Assembly: GCF_047238345.1 (NCBI RefSeq)
Contig: NZ_JBDFMQ010000002.1
Coordinates: 115,213 to 179,212, forward strand
Reading direction: 5' to 3'
DNA from: Shouchella sp047238345
Lineage (GTDB): Bacteria > Bacillota > Bacilli > Bacillales > Bacillaceae_D
Length of the DNA stretch: 64,000 nucleotides
A program made the translations under genes and the position numbers. Positions 17,444-26,484 of this stretch are shown piece by piece. The stretch's first letter is position 1. Every line of letters begins with the position of its first letter. The notes beneath the pieces are model-generated. The model was not told the DNA's origin. It worked only from the letters and a program-made list of their open reading frames with translations, and did no database searches.

Positions 17444-18457
17444 ATGATTAATGTCGCAATCATTGGTATGGGCGATATTTCTGCCATCCATTTGCACGCC
17501 ATTGAAGAACATCAAGACGCCAACCTTGTCGCACTATGTGATCAAGATGAGCGTCTAAGCAACGCTTATCCACGTTACTCATTTTATACAAATTTTACCG
17601 AGATGCTTGATAATGAGGCGATTGATGTGGTGCATGTATGCTTGCCTCACCATGAACACGAACCTGTGACCACTGCTTGTATGGCAAGAGGGGTGCACGT
17701 ACTACAAGAAAAACCACTCGCGCGAAATCATCATGAGGGTCATCTCCTCATGGCGGCTGCAGACACGTACCCAGACGTAAAGCTTGCCATTTGTTTTCAG
17801 AATCGATTCAATCGTACCTTTACGAGGCTACAAGAACTCCTTAGAAATGCACAATATGGTGCCCTCTTAGGTATTAAAGGAATCGTTGCCTGGCATCGAC
17901 CAAGGTCTTATTACGAGACCAAGCCGTGGAGAAGTACGCTTGCACAAGCAGGAGGTGGGGTGATGATTAATCAAGCCATACATACCCTCGATCTCATGCA
18001 ACTCATAGGTGGGCCGATCTCAAGTTTAACTGGGACCGCCAACCGCTTGCTTGGATATGGCTATGACATCGAAGATACAGCCAATGCGCACATCAAATTT
18101 AAAAATGGTGCAACGGGATTGTTTTTTGCAACGAACGCAAATGCTTCGAATTCATCAGTTGAACTAGAGGTGAACTTAGAACGTGCCACGTTTACCATTA
18201 AAGATGGTACATTGTCGAGAGTTATTGAGCACGGGGACCGAGAATTTCTCACCAAAGATGAATTAGCATCAGGGTCAAAGTTTTATTACGGTACCGGTCA
18301 CCGTAACCTTATCCATGACTTCTATGCGTGCATAGTAACGAACCGCAGTGATTATGTTCATGCACGTGATGCACAGATTTCATTAAAGATGATCGATGCC
18401 ATTTGGCGATCATCGAAAGAAAAGAAAGCCATACTCTGGGAGGAGTTAGACAGATGA
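17444..18457 (+). CDS. Gfo/Idh/MocA-family oxidoreductase (second of three)
   Basis: A 337-residue dehydrogenase. The start at 17444 follows GGAGG (17431-17435); the frame's earlier TTG at 17429 sits on that ribosome site. VAIIGMGDISAIH is the cofactor motif, LQEKPLAR the EKP motif, and MINQAIHTLDLMQLIGG parallels the first paralogue. The two differ clearly outside the motifs, so they are not a recent duplication. It overlaps the next gene by 4 nt. The substrate is unknown; operon context places it in uronate or glycoside oxidation. Confidence 0.85.
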   Translation: MINVAIIGMGDISAIHLHAIEEHQDANLVALCDQDERLSNAYPRYSFYTNFTEMLDNEAIDVVHVCLPHHEHEPVTTACMARGVHVLQEKPLARNHHEGHLLMAAADTYPDVKLAICFQNRFNRTFTRLQELLRNAQYGALLGIKGIVAWHRPRSYYETKPWRSTLAQAGGGVMINQAIHTLDLMQLIGGPISSLTGTANRLLGYGYDIEDTANAHIKFKNGATGLFFATNANASNSSVELEVNLERATFTIKDGTLSRVIEHGDREFLTKDELASGSKFYYGTGHRNLIHDFYACIVTNRSDYVHARDAQISLKMIDAIWRSSKEKKAILWEELDR

Positions 18458-19311
18458 ATGCAACTGTAGGTGTTCAAATGATGATGTTAAAAGAGAAAGT
18501 AAGCGAAATTGGGGTCTTTGAAACAATGAAACGATTACATGACCTTGGCTTTTCATCGGTCGAAGTCTCACAAATTCCAATGGCAAAAGAAAACGTAATG
18601 GAACTTCGACGCGCAAGCAAGGAGTTTTCCATCGATATTTCTGCTCTTTCCGCACCACTTGAGCCAATGTTTCCAGGGGCAGACGCAGAAACACTTCGGG
18701 ACAATTTCAATAAAATCGTGCAAGATTGTAAAACCTTAGAAGCTTCTTACATTCGTATTGGTATGCTTCCATTCTCCATTATGGGGAGTAAAGATGAGAT
18801 TTTAGGCTTTATTGACCGTGCTGAAGCAATGGCAAATCGACTGAAGGAACACAATATAAAACTGTACTATCATACCCATCATATTGAATTTCAAAAATAT
18901 GACGGTGAGTATCTGCTGGATTTAATGAAGAACAACACTCAGACACTAGGTTTTGAACTCGATGTACATTGGATTCAACGTGCAGGTCTGAACCCAGTAA
19001 ACGTCATTGAGCAGTATAAAGGACGCATTGACCTTTTACACCTTAAAGATTATCGCATTGCACCACTCCAAGTAACGAAAGATGATCTTCAAGACATGTC
19101 CCAATTTTTCAGCAAATTCACGAATCTCATTGAATTTGCTGAAATAGGAGCAGGCAATCTAAACATTGGATCTATGATAGATGCTGGGCTGAACTACGGC
19201 ACGGTTCGTTTCTTTATTGAACAGGATGACACGTATGGTGCTGATCCTTTCGATTGCTTAGAAAGATCAATGCGGGCCATCAAAACACTTGGCTACTCAC
19301 ACTTACTTTAA
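18454..19311 (+). CDS. TIM-barrel sugar phosphate isomerase/epimerase-like protein
   Basis: A 285-residue xylose-isomerase-like TIM barrel (AP_endonuc_2 fold). The ATG overlaps the upstream stop as ATGA, preceded by GGAGGAG. YYHTHHIEF, FELDVHWIQRAG and LLHLKDYR hold His, Glu, Asp and Lys residues typical of metal and sugar binding in this fold; FAEIGAGNLN gives the last Glu. Such proteins often pair with Gfo/Idh/MocA dehydrogenases, where they epimerise, isomerise or cleave keto-sugars. Here it is coupled to one such dehydrogenase and followed by another. Its precise reaction cannot be told from sequence. Confidence 0.82.
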   Translation: MNATVGVQMMMLKEKVSEIGVFETMKRLHDLGFSSVEVSQIPMAKENVMELRRASKEFSIDISALSAPLEPMFPGADAETLRDNFNKIVQDCKTLEASYIRIGMLPFSIMGSKDEILGFIDRAEAMANRLKEHNIKLYYHTHHIEFQKYDGEYLLDLMKNNTQTLGFELDVHWIQRAGLNPVNVIEQYKGRIDLLHLKDYRIAPLQVTKDDLQDMSQFFSKFTNLIEFAEIGAGNLNIGSMIDAGLNYGTVRFFIEQDDTYGADPFDCLERSMRAIKTLGYSHLL

Positions 19312-19332
19312 TCTAGAAACGAGGGGATACGA

Positions 19333-20427
19333 TTGAGTTCAGACGGAATGAATTATGCGCCAAAAGGAAAACCCAATCCTGTTGTTAATGAAAACGAATT
19401 TATCTTTGCCGCTACGGCACTTGACCACGGTCATATTAATGGCATGTGTAACGGTTTAGTAGAGGCTGGCGCAACACTGCGATGGGTATATGATCCCGAT
19501 AAAGAAAAAATTGAAGCGTTTCTTGAAAATTTTCCAGAAACAAACGTTGCCTCATCTTTAGAAGAGATTTTAAAAGACTCTGACGTTCAGCTCGTAGCTG
19601 CTGCTGCCATTCCTTCTTACAGGAGCGCACTCGGTCACACCGTTATGCGTGCGGGAAAGGATTACTTTACTGATAAGACGCCCTTTACGACGCTTGATCA
19701 ATTAGTGGAGACGAAGCGTGTTGTTCTTGAAACGAACCAAAAATACATGGTGTATTTTAGCGAACGCCTTCATGTCGAAAGCGCCGTGTTCGCTGGTGAT
19801 TTGATTAAGAAAGGTGTCATCGGTGATGTAATCCAAGTAACGGGCTTTGGGCCACATCGATTAAATGCATCTAGCCGTCCCGATTGGTTTTTTAAAAAAG
19901 CAACATATGGGGGCATTTTGTGCGATATTGGCAGCCATCAAATTGAACAATTCCTAACATTCGCTTCTTGCTACGATGCCACTATTGTTCATAGTAAAGT
20001 CGGCAATTTCAATAACCCAAACACACCTGAGTTAGAAGATTATGGGGATGCGACATTAATTGGCAATAACGGCGCGTCCCATTTCTTCAAAGTCGACTGG
20101 TTTACACCAGATGGGCTTAGTACGTGGGGTGATGGTCGAACGTTTATTACTGGCACAGAAGGCACAATTGAACTTCGAAAATATGTTGATGTTGCAAGAG
20201 ACACGTCTGGGGATCATTTGTACCTCGTCACAAAAGATAAAGAGATACACTACGAACTATCTGGTCAAGTCGGTTATCCTTTTTTTGGCGAACTTATTAA
20301 AGACTGCCTAAACCGCACCGAAAATGCTATGACGCAAGAGCATGTGTTTAAAGCAGCAGAACTTTGCCTCATCGCACAAGATCAAGCCATTACTATTCAT
20401 CGTGAAGGAGACAATTATGGGCAATAG
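19333..20427 (+). CDS. Gfo/Idh/MocA-family oxidoreductase (third of three)
   Basis: A 364-residue member with a longer N-terminus. The TTG start follows GAGGGG. Unlike its two operon paralogues it opens with EFIFAATALDHGHINGMCNG in place of the GxGxxG loop; TDKTPFTTLDQL replaces the EKP motif (DKT at that place), and DIGSHQIEQFLTFA holds the usual Asp/His. This is characteristic of a separate branch of the superfamily and may mean an altered cofactor or substrate. The end overlaps kdgA by 11 nt. Confidence 0.8.
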   Translation: MSSDGMNYAPKGKPNPVVNENEFIFAATALDHGHINGMCNGLVEAGATLRWVYDPDKEKIEAFLENFPETNVASSLEEILKDSDVQLVAAAAIPSYRSALGHTVMRAGKDYFTDKTPFTTLDQLVETKRVVLETNQKYMVYFSERLHVESAVFAGDLIKKGVIGDVIQVTGFGPHRLNASSRPDWFFKKATYGGILCDIGSHQIEQFLTFASCYDATIVHSKVGNFNNPNTPELEDYGDATLIGNNGASHFFKVDWFTPDGLSTWGDGRTFITGTEGTIELRKYVDVARDTSGDHLYLVTKDKEIHYELSGQVGYPFFGELIKDCLNRTENAMTQEHVFKAAELCLIAQDQAITIHREGDNYGQ

Positions 20428-21064
20428 CGAACTTGCAAGTATAGAGCACTGCGGAATTGTTGCAGTCGTTCGCGCGGACGAAAAAACCAAAGCTATACAA
20501 ATAGCTAAATCTTGTATCAAAGGCGGCATTCATGCCATAGAAGTGACCTTTACGATAAAAGGGGCAACACAAGTGATTGAGGCGCTTGCTGAAACGTATC
20601 AGCATCAAGCGGACATACACATTGGTGCGGGCTCTGTATTAGATGCTATTACAGCACGTATTGCAATCTTAGCCGGAGCAACGTTTATTGTGAGCCCTCA
20701 ATTTAACGAAGAGGTTGCGAAACTATGTAATTTATACACCATACCATACATACCGGGTTGTATGACAATAAAGGAAATGACAACCGCGTTAGAGTGTGGA
20801 GTAGAAGCAATTAAATTATTTCCTAGTGACTTGTACCAACCAAGTATGATTAAGGCTGTTAAAGCTCCGCTGCCTCAAGTGAAAATTATCCCAACAGGTG
20901 GGATCCATCTCGATAACATTGGCGATTGGCTAAAAAACGGCGCAAGTGCAGTTGGCGTTGGCGGCAAGCTCATTGCACCGGCCGAAGAAGGCAACTATGA
21001 AGAAATTACTCGTTTAGCTATCCAATATACTACTAAAGTAAAACAAGTGAGGGGAGAAGGATGA
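20417..21064 (+). CDS. kdgA: KDPG/KHG aldolase
   Basis: A 215-residue class I aldolase cleaving 2-keto-3-deoxy-6-phosphogluconate to pyruvate and glyceraldehyde-3-phosphate. The start at 20417 follows GAAGGAG; the longer frame from 20342 lies inside the previous gene. GIVAVVRAD is the N-terminal strand, IEVTFTIKGA holds the catalytic Glu, VSPQFNEEV and AIKLFPSD hold the phosphate-binding and Schiff-base Lys, and PTGGIHLDNIGDWL is conserved. It completes the pathway with the kinase that overlaps its stop by 4 nt. Confidence 0.94.
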   Translation: MGNSELASIEHCGIVAVVRADEKTKAIQIAKSCIKGGIHAIEVTFTIKGATQVIEALAETYQHQADIHIGAGSVLDAITARIAILAGATFIVSPQFNEEVAKLCNLYTIPYIPGCMTIKEMTTALECGVEAIKLFPSDLYQPSMIKAVKAPLPQVKIIPTGGIHLDNIGDWLKNGASAVGVGGKLIAPAEEGNYEEITRLAIQYTTKVKQVRGEG

Positions 21065-22071
21065 CAAAAAAAATACTTACTTTTGGGGAAATCATGTTAC
21101 GAATGACAACCGAGAAAGGGGTACGACTCTCCGATGCGAGTCATGTACATATGCACTACGGTGGTGCAGAAGCCAACGTGGCCATTTCGTTAGCTCATTT
21201 AGGGCATGTGTCTTATTTTGTTAGTAAAGTCCCCAAACACCCGTTAGGTCAAGGTGTGATAAAACATTTAAAAGCCAATCATGTCCAATGTGATCGTCTT
21301 TTACACGGAGGGAATCGATTAGGCATGTATTTTTTAGAAAGTGGAACAGCCCAAAGAGATCCTCGTGTTCTTTATGATCGGAAGGGTTCAAGCTTTTCAG
21401 AATTGATGTCTGACGAAGTCGATTTTAAAGAGTTATTAAGAGGCATCGATTTGTTTCATGTATCTGGTATTACTCTCGCGCTGTCCCAGAGTTTACGAGA
21501 CATGACTTATGAGGCAGTTATTCAAGCAAGGAAGTTAGGTATTAAAGTTAGTTTTGATTTTAACTATCGACCCGCACTCTGGTCTCATCAAGATGCAGCT
21601 CGTGCTATCCGGCCCATTCTTCCCTATGTCAACATCGCCTTTTTAGGTGAGCTCGATGCCTTGCACATTCTTTCAATGAGCCCACAGACTTCAGAAAACA
21701 AAGCAGATCGTCTCTCTTTTTACTATGACGAACTCCAAGAGACCTTTCCGAATATCAGTTATATGGCTTCAACATTCCGTGATGTTCAAACATCATCATG
21801 TCACTTCTTACAAGGAAACCTTTTTCATAACGGAACGCTTACGCAATCAGAAATTCATCCCATTACTGAAATTATTGATCGAATTGGCTCTGGCGACGCG
21901 TTCTCATCTGGAATTATGCATGGTTTGTTAAAGGGGTTTTCTAATAAAGAAACCGTATCGTTTGCGACGATGAATGCTGTTTTAAAACATACCATTTCAG
22001 GTGATTGTAATGTATTCACCGAAGAGGAGATTCGTGCTTTTAGTCATTCCAAGGTGGGGGTTCAACGCTAA
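21061..22071 (+). CDS. kdgK: 2-keto-3-deoxygluconate kinase (PfkB family)
   Basis: A 336-residue ribokinase-family sugar kinase that phosphorylates KDG to KDPG. FGEIMLRMTTEKG and YGGAEANVAISLAHLG are the N-terminal PfkB signatures, and DRIGSGDAFSSGIMHGLLKG is the C-terminal one with the catalytic Asp. It overlaps kdgA by 4 nt and is the last gene of the hexuronate operon, followed by a terminator at 22112. Together with kdgA it joins the fructuronate-mannonate branch to central metabolism. Confidence 0.93.
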   Translation: MTKKILTFGEIMLRMTTEKGVRLSDASHVHMHYGGAEANVAISLAHLGHVSYFVSKVPKHPLGQGVIKHLKANHVQCDRLLHGGNRLGMYFLESGTAQRDPRVLYDRKGSSFSELMSDEVDFKELLRGIDLFHVSGITLALSQSLRDMTYEAVIQARKLGIKVSFDFNYRPALWSHQDAARAIRPILPYVNIAFLGELDALHILSMSPQTSENKADRLSFYYDELQETFPNISYMASTFRDVQTSSCHFLQGNLFHNGTLTQSEIHPITEIIDRIGSGDAFSSGIMHGLLKGFSNKETVSFATMNAVLKHTISGDCNVFTEEEIRAFSHSKVGVQR

Positions 22072-22111
22072 GATTTACAAAAAAGTTTGATTACACCATA
22101 CAATCACCACT

Positions 22112-22153
22112 AAGAATTTTCATGTATGTCCCTCACATGAGAATTCTTTTTTT
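22112..22153 (+). terminator. Terminator of the hexuronate operon
   Basis: AAGAATTTTCATGT (22112-22125) pairs with ACATGAGAATTCTT (22135-22148) with one G-U, followed by TTTTT. Confidence 0.88.
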
Positions 22154-22293
22154 CTATAACCTTTCTTAGGCATTCAATTATTGGTCAAAAAGGTTGATAC
22201 AAAAAGAGAACAAGCGCAGGGTCGTGCGTATCCGATATCACAATCTTGACTTTATGAAATTAAATCTTTAAGTAAATTGTAAAAGAGGTTGCT

Positions 22294-22670
22294 ATGTGTA
22301 ATTCAAATAAACAAGACGAAAATTTTATATTAGAATTAAATGCTTTAGAACGTATGACAGCTAAGATGCGCCCAATGTCTAAAGACTCTGAGAAGCTTTA
22401 TATGGTATTTTACTCCAACAAAAAAGTCGACGGGAAAACGGGGGAAAAACGATGTACCGCCTCTATAACTAATCATAAGGGGGAACAATTTGTATTAACG
22501 ATACGAAACAACGGAACACTTCAAATTGAATGCAAGAATGGGAGCAGGGGGATTTTTTAAAAAAAGCTTGGTTTTGGGAAGATCGATTCGGAAACTATTT
22601 CCAAATGAACCAATTAGAAACGGAAATTCTTTGGGTTGCATTCGAAAACATCCCACCAAAGATGCTCTAA
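22294..22670 (+). pseudogene. Frameshifted small gene of unknown function
   Basis: The frame from ATG 22294 (after AAAAGAGG) runs 88 codons to a TAA at 22558. Right there a run of 5 G, 6 T and 7 A occurs. Shifting by -1 at this run reopens a protein-like frame, DFLKKAWFWEDRFGNYFQMN, followed by a hydrophobic end and a TAA at 22668. So the intact ancestor was about 125 residues. It could be a true mutation, a sequencing slip at the homopolymer, or less likely a programmed frameshift. No family is recognised. Confidence 0.5.
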
Positions 22671-22981
22671 TCCACCTTCTTAACATGAATGAAACTGCAA
22701 ATGAGGATTATAGTATCAGTTCAATTGCTTTTAAAGAGCAACAGTGCTAGGTTATGTGCTTCAACAGGTAAGGAAAATCGAGAAGTATTAATTGAAAATA
22801 TGGGATTGAATCACAAAAGAGAAAAAATGCTGTCCTCTATCGTAATTCGTATGTATATTATGGTTCAGAACTGTTGTAAAGAAATTGCGGGTAAAAAAAT
22901 AAAGTTGCTTTCAAATAGATAATTTTACCAATTTAGGCACTAGGGTATGGTATGGGGAATTTCTTACTAGAGGGTGGTTGT
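22671..22981. other. Stretch with no supportable gene
   Basis: Short frames (22526-22750 and 22689-22922 on the plus strand) cover this region, but neither has a ribosome site or recognisable protein character, and the first overlaps the frameshifted gene. It may hold remnants of a decayed gene. Confidence 0.35.
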
Positions 22982-23176
22982 ATGAAACAATGGGTCTATG
23001 TCTTGATATCAGGAATAGCAGTAGCAGCAGGTTTCGTTGCGCTCGATTTAATTTTCTTAGAGAACCCACAAATCACCGTACAAAGAGTGATTTCCTCATT
23101 TCTTGGTGGTGCTGTGTTCATGCTTATTTATTACAATTTTGTGCTTAAACGAAAAGAAAAGCGAAGTGGCCTGTAA
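22982..23176 (+). CDS. Small two-helix membrane protein (copy 1)
   Basis: A 64-residue protein with two membrane segments and a basic C-terminus (LKRKEKR). The start at 22982 follows AGAGGGTGG; the frame opens earlier at 22952. It is a clear paralogue of the 60-residue product at 26485-26667: both share the PQI motif, GAVFMLIYYNFV and a DL(I/L)F turn. Function unknown. The two copies flank the HTH/peptidase/PIN-like module and the broken mepB. A terminator follows. Confidence 0.7.
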   Translation: MKQWVYVLISGIAVAAGFVALDLIFLENPQITVQRVISSFLGGAVFMLIYYNFVLKRKEKRSGL

Positions 23177-23221
23177 TGACAACTGAGGCTACATGAATCA
23201 GCCACAGCTTCCTCAAAGGAA

Positions 23222-23256
23222 AATAAAGAGCAACAGCGAAGACGTTACTCTTTATT
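23222..23256. terminator. Bidirectional terminator
   Basis: AATAAAGAGCAAC (23222-23234) and GTTACTCTTTATT (23244-23256) pair with one mismatch/wobble; T-rich on one side and A-rich on the other, between the converging genes at 22982 and 23270. Confidence 0.8.
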
Positions 23257-23269
23257 AAAGGAAAAGTTT

Positions 23270-24136
23270 TTAATAGATAACCTGAATATCTTTTTTTCGA
23301 ACTTTGTTTAAAAACTCATCATTTGAAAAGGAATCAGACTTAATCCCTTCCGTTAGTATGCTCCGCTCGTACACTTTATACATCACTTTACGTTCAGGTT
23401 GTCTAAAATGTTGAAATAACGTTGAATAGTTCGTATCGTCAATACGCTTCTCCAAAATGTCTGAAGAGAGCAACGTATCGGTGCTAAAGATGGAAACGTC
23501 TCGCTTTACGTTTTCCGCAATTTGTTCTCTTATCGCACTCTGCCGTAAATAGCAATTATCAACAATATCATAGACGTCTTTATCTATACTGATGAAACGA
23601 TGTTTTTTATTTGGATAGGCCAGTAAGAGCAAGTTTGACAAAAATAGCAAGGAGAACTCTCCTTTATTCTTCTCACGGCTGCCTATAAAATACTGATTAT
23701 AGCTACGGTGTAAATCTGTATAATCTTTGCATTGTTCGATTCTCTGTTTGAGAGAGGGAAGTAATTGAAAAGCCTTCTTTGCAGCATGAACCATTAAACT
23801 GAATGCCTTGTGCTGATTTGTAATAACCGAAGAGAAGAAAGAGAAAAAATCTTCTTCAGCGATCACCGCAATAGAATCGAATTTATCTAAATAAATTTGG
23901 TACCTTAAATTGAACTTATCATCCATATTCAATTCGTTATAAATGGTCTCTGTCATGAAAACGACTGACGTCAGATTGTACGTATCTAAAATGAAATGGT
24001 CTGTGGCATGATAGCCATTCTCGTGTCTCGCAATTGCTCCTGTATCGTATAAAAGGATGTGCTCGTTTTCCGCTCTTAATAGGGCATGAATCGCGTCAAG
24101 GTCTGTAACGATATTGCTGTCAGAACTAATTTGCAT
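23270..24136 (-). CDS. PIN-like domain protein of an HTH / ImmA-IrrE module
   Basis: A 288-residue soluble protein. HILLYDTGAIARHENG near residues 26-41 places an acidic residue (Asp31) after a hydrophobic strand, MTETIYNEL gives a second, and RFISIDKDVYDIVDN around residue 190 gives further Asp residues. This order (Asp, Glu, Asp) fits a PIN-like nuclease fold but identity is low and the call is tentative. It overlaps the upstream peptidase gene by 11 nt and is last in a three-gene operon with an HTH regulator. That order suggests a toxin/effector controlled by an HTH plus M78-peptidase pair; this is inference. Confidence 0.55.
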   Translation of the reverse strand: MQISSDSNIVTDLDAIHALLRAENEHILLYDTGAIARHENGYHATDHFILDTYNLTSVVFMTETIYNELNMDDKFNLRYQIYLDKFDSIAVIAEEDFFSFFSSVITNQHKAFSLMVHAAKKAFQLLPSLKQRIEQCKDYTDLHRSYNQYFIGSREKNKGEFSLLFLSNLLLLAYPNKKHRFISIDKDVYDIVDNCYLRQSAIREQIAENVKRDVSIFSTDTLLSSDILEKRIDDTNYSTLFQHFRQPERKVMYKVYERSILTEGIKSDSFSNDEFLNKVRKKDIQVIY

Positions 24137-24920
24137 GATTTCCTCCCGCTAGGGTAGCAAAATATGCATACACATCATTGAATACGGACTGGTTATCTTC
24201 ATGAGCGATGTCTGGGAGCATGTCTTTGTTAGACGCCATTAATTTTTCAACCTGAGTAAAATCTACCGTTAGGCTTTTTTCGACCGGCATGCTATCAAAT
24301 CCTAATAGAGAGAACGCCTTTATATAGTTATGCTTTGTATCAAAATTGTTAAACAAGTCATCCATTGAGATTAAGGTTAGTTCATATAAGCGTATTAAGA
24401 CCGCTTTGTAAGGGGATGAGAAATTTTTCATCGTATGAAAGACTTTCGTCAGCAATTCATCTTCATTTAAGCTGTTAAAGAAGTTGATCGTAGCAGTTTC
24501 TTCCATCAGCATGAGTGACGCGAAATAATCGGCACTACGTTCTACAAGATCCCTATCTAAATCTGCTTCAATTAAGTGTGTGGTGCTTTCCTGGTTAAGC
24601 TGATTGGTTGAGAGGATATGATATAACTCATGAAATAAAGTGAAGTTCTGATAAACCCGAGGTTGCCGAGTATTAATAAAACAGATGTGCGTATTGTTTA
24701 TCTGGAAACGAATAAACCCACCTAACGATTCATCGTTGATGGGTGCTTGTAGCAAATAATGATTATCTTTCATCCACTTTTTAGCCCCTTCAATCGATGA
24801 CCATCCTCTAGGCTGTAGTTGCTGGCGGTATTCCAAAACATGTTGTTGGACCTCGTCATGAATTTCCTTGTTTTTCTCCAAAATGAGGTGCAGCTCGTCT
24901 GAAGTTAATCCAGGCATCAT
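24126..24920 (-). CDS. ImmA/IrrE-family (M78) metallopeptidase
   Basis: A 264-residue protein with the zinc motif HELYH at residues 97-101 (in FTLFHELYHIL) and the downstream ERSADYFASLML that supplies the third Glu, the standard layout of ImmA/IrrE (COG2856). These peptidases cleave HTH repressors to derepress mobile-element or stress genes. The upstream neighbour is a small HTH protein, its likely substrate or partner, and the downstream gene overlaps by 11 nt. The C-terminal ~100 residues are not recognised. The start follows AGGAGG closely. Confidence 0.85.
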   Translation of the reverse strand: MMPGLTSDELHLILEKNKEIHDEVQQHVLEYRQQLQPRGWSSIEGAKKWMKDNHYLLQAPINDESLGGFIRFQINNTHICFINTRQPRVYQNFTLFHELYHILSTNQLNQESTTHLIEADLDRDLVERSADYFASLMLMEETATINFFNSLNEDELLTKVFHTMKNFSSPYKAVLIRLYELTLISMDDLFNNFDTKHNYIKAFSLLGFDSMPVEKSLTVDFTQVEKLMASNKDMLPDIAHEDNQSVFNDVYAYFATLAGGNHAN

Positions 24921-24932
24921 AAAACCTCCTTA

Positions 24933-25283
24933 TTACCGGCTATAGTTTTTAATGATCTCACAAACTACGTTTAATTTACCTAAAGCTTCTTTGCCTTCTT
25001 CGCTTAACTCTTTACCAGAAGAGAAGGCGATCACTTCTTTATCTCGCTCAACGGTAGGCATGTACTGAAAATCTTCTTCTATAAAGAAAGTCCGCTTTCG
25101 TCCCATGACCTCTGCAAAATCAATGGCAAATTGTGATACGCTCTTAGATTGAGAATCCTTGAGGCGGTTATAGATCGTTGTGCTCTTTTTATTCATTAAG
25201 TTAGCGATATGCTCCACTTTAAAGCCTTCTTTATCAATAAACGTATTAATACGGTCGAGTATGGTCTCGTTATTTAATGTCAT
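24933..25283 (-). CDS. Small HTH regulator, partner of the M78 peptidase
   Basis: A 116-residue protein. The start at 25283 follows AAAGGAGG; the frame opens at 25355 without a ribosome site. The N-terminus has an XRE-like HTH (VEHIANLMNKKSTTIYNRL), followed by a short C-terminal helix-rich part. It is first in the operon, 12 nt before the metallopeptidase. It is likely an autoregulator/antitoxin-like repressor whose level is set by the ImmA/IrrE protease. Confidence 0.8.
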   Translation of the reverse strand: MTLNNETILDRINTFIDKEGFKVEHIANLMNKKSTTIYNRLKDSQSKSVSQFAIDFAEVMGRKRTFFIEEDFQYMPTVERDKEVIAFSSGKELSEEGKEALGKLNVVCEIIKNYSR

Positions 25284-25561
25284 GTAAACCCCTCCTTTAC
25301 GTTCATTATACAATAAGTGTAACCATTTTATATTAAAATTATAAATAATAGTCAAATTTTCGATATACCTTCTATAATTAACGTCTAACCCAATATTTTT
25401 TATAGAAAAAATGTAATTTTGTGATGAACGGAAAGGTTTTCTGTGCTTGTAATTAAGAATATTGATTTATCAATTAACAAGAGGCACATAGTATGGTCAT
25501 AATGTGCGGTAAAGAACTTATGTTATGATTAATAAAAATTAATCTGCAAGGTTGTGTTTGT

Positions 25562-25786
25562 ATGACCATAAAAAATTCGAGACTCTTGTTACAAGTTATA
25601 ATTCTTTTTGTATCTTATTTCCTCTTATTTTTTCTAGGCACGGTATTTAACACCGATCATTTAGTAGCTTTTTCTTTCAATAGTGGAACTTTCACCATAA
25701 ATTTCTTAGGTGCTGTGCTATTGTTAGCTACTTCTAATCTTATTTACTATTTCATATTAAAAACTAAACAGAGGTTTAATCAATAA
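25562..25786 (+). CDS. Small two-helix membrane protein
   Basis: A 74-residue protein with two hydrophobic segments separated by a polar turn (NTDHLVAFSFNSGTF) and a basic tail. The layout recalls the 64- and 60-residue proteins at 22982 and 26485, and it ends ..LIYYFILKTKQ, similar to their LIYYNFV.K, but overall similarity is weak. The upstream spacing to AAGG (25549-25552) is acceptable. Function unknown. Confidence 0.55.
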   Translation: MTIKNSRLLLQVIILFVSYFLLFFLGTVFNTDHLVAFSFNSGTFTINFLGAVLLLATSNLIYYFILKTKQRFNQ

Positions 25787-25882
25787 AGTTGTGCTTAGTC
25801 ATACGCTTTTTTATTTACCGCTCAGTTTATGGATATAGTTAGTTCTGTATGAAAAATCACTGTTATTTATAAGGAGGTTGTT

Positions 25883-26340
25883 ATGCACAGTTTTATTGAA
25901 GTGTTTTCACACCTTAATAAAACCATCTATAATTCGATGGGAATAGTGACTCATCAGTCGCATGAAGAGGAACAAAACGCAAGTTATGGCGCCGGTTTAT
26001 TCTCGATCTCATCGACTATAATACGTTTTAGGATAGCCAAAAAAACACCAAAGAAACAGAGGCAATTTGTAGCGATATGGGAAAAAGCTAAATGGGAAAA
26101 CAATAAACCATATTCATACGGAGGTGCCCCTCATTTCTTGATTGTTACTGTATTTAATACCTCCAACGAGGTTGGTCAATTTATCTTCCCGAAAGATGTC
26201 TTACTTGAGAAGCGTATTCTAGAAAGTGAAAACACTAAGTTAAAATGGGGATAAGGGTTTAACCAACGTGGGAGAAAGCTCTTTACCCTATAGCTAAAAG
26301 AAATTAGAACTGGCAAAGTGCCTACTTTGTAACTCTCGGG
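25883..26340 (+). pseudogene. Broken mepB-like gene
   Basis: The frame from ATG 25883, after AAGGAGG, gives 123 residues resembling MepB (YGAGLFSISSTIIRFRIAKK, GQFIFPKDVL), a small protein adjacent to mepRA in staphylococci and widespread in bacilli. It stops early at 26252. After a frameshift the sequence continues as MGIRV-stop-PTWEKALYPIAKRN-stop-NWQSAYF, matching the expected family C-terminus but with one frameshift and two stop codons. So it is a decayed gene lacking its last ~35 residues. Confidence 0.75.
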
Positions 26341-26484
26341 CCGAAGCAAGGAGTACGTTCATGGAAACAGACAGCAGGATGTATGATTGTCATATTTTTA
26401 ACTAAGAGATGATATAATTGGTTATGTTTACCAATCCCATACCCAGGGAATGGAAATAAGGAATTTATCAGAAGGGGTGTTAAG

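Noticed and set aside
22526..22750. 74-codon frame after the frameshifted gene
   Set aside because: No ribosome site; it overlaps the -1 continuation of the upstream gene, which has better protein character.
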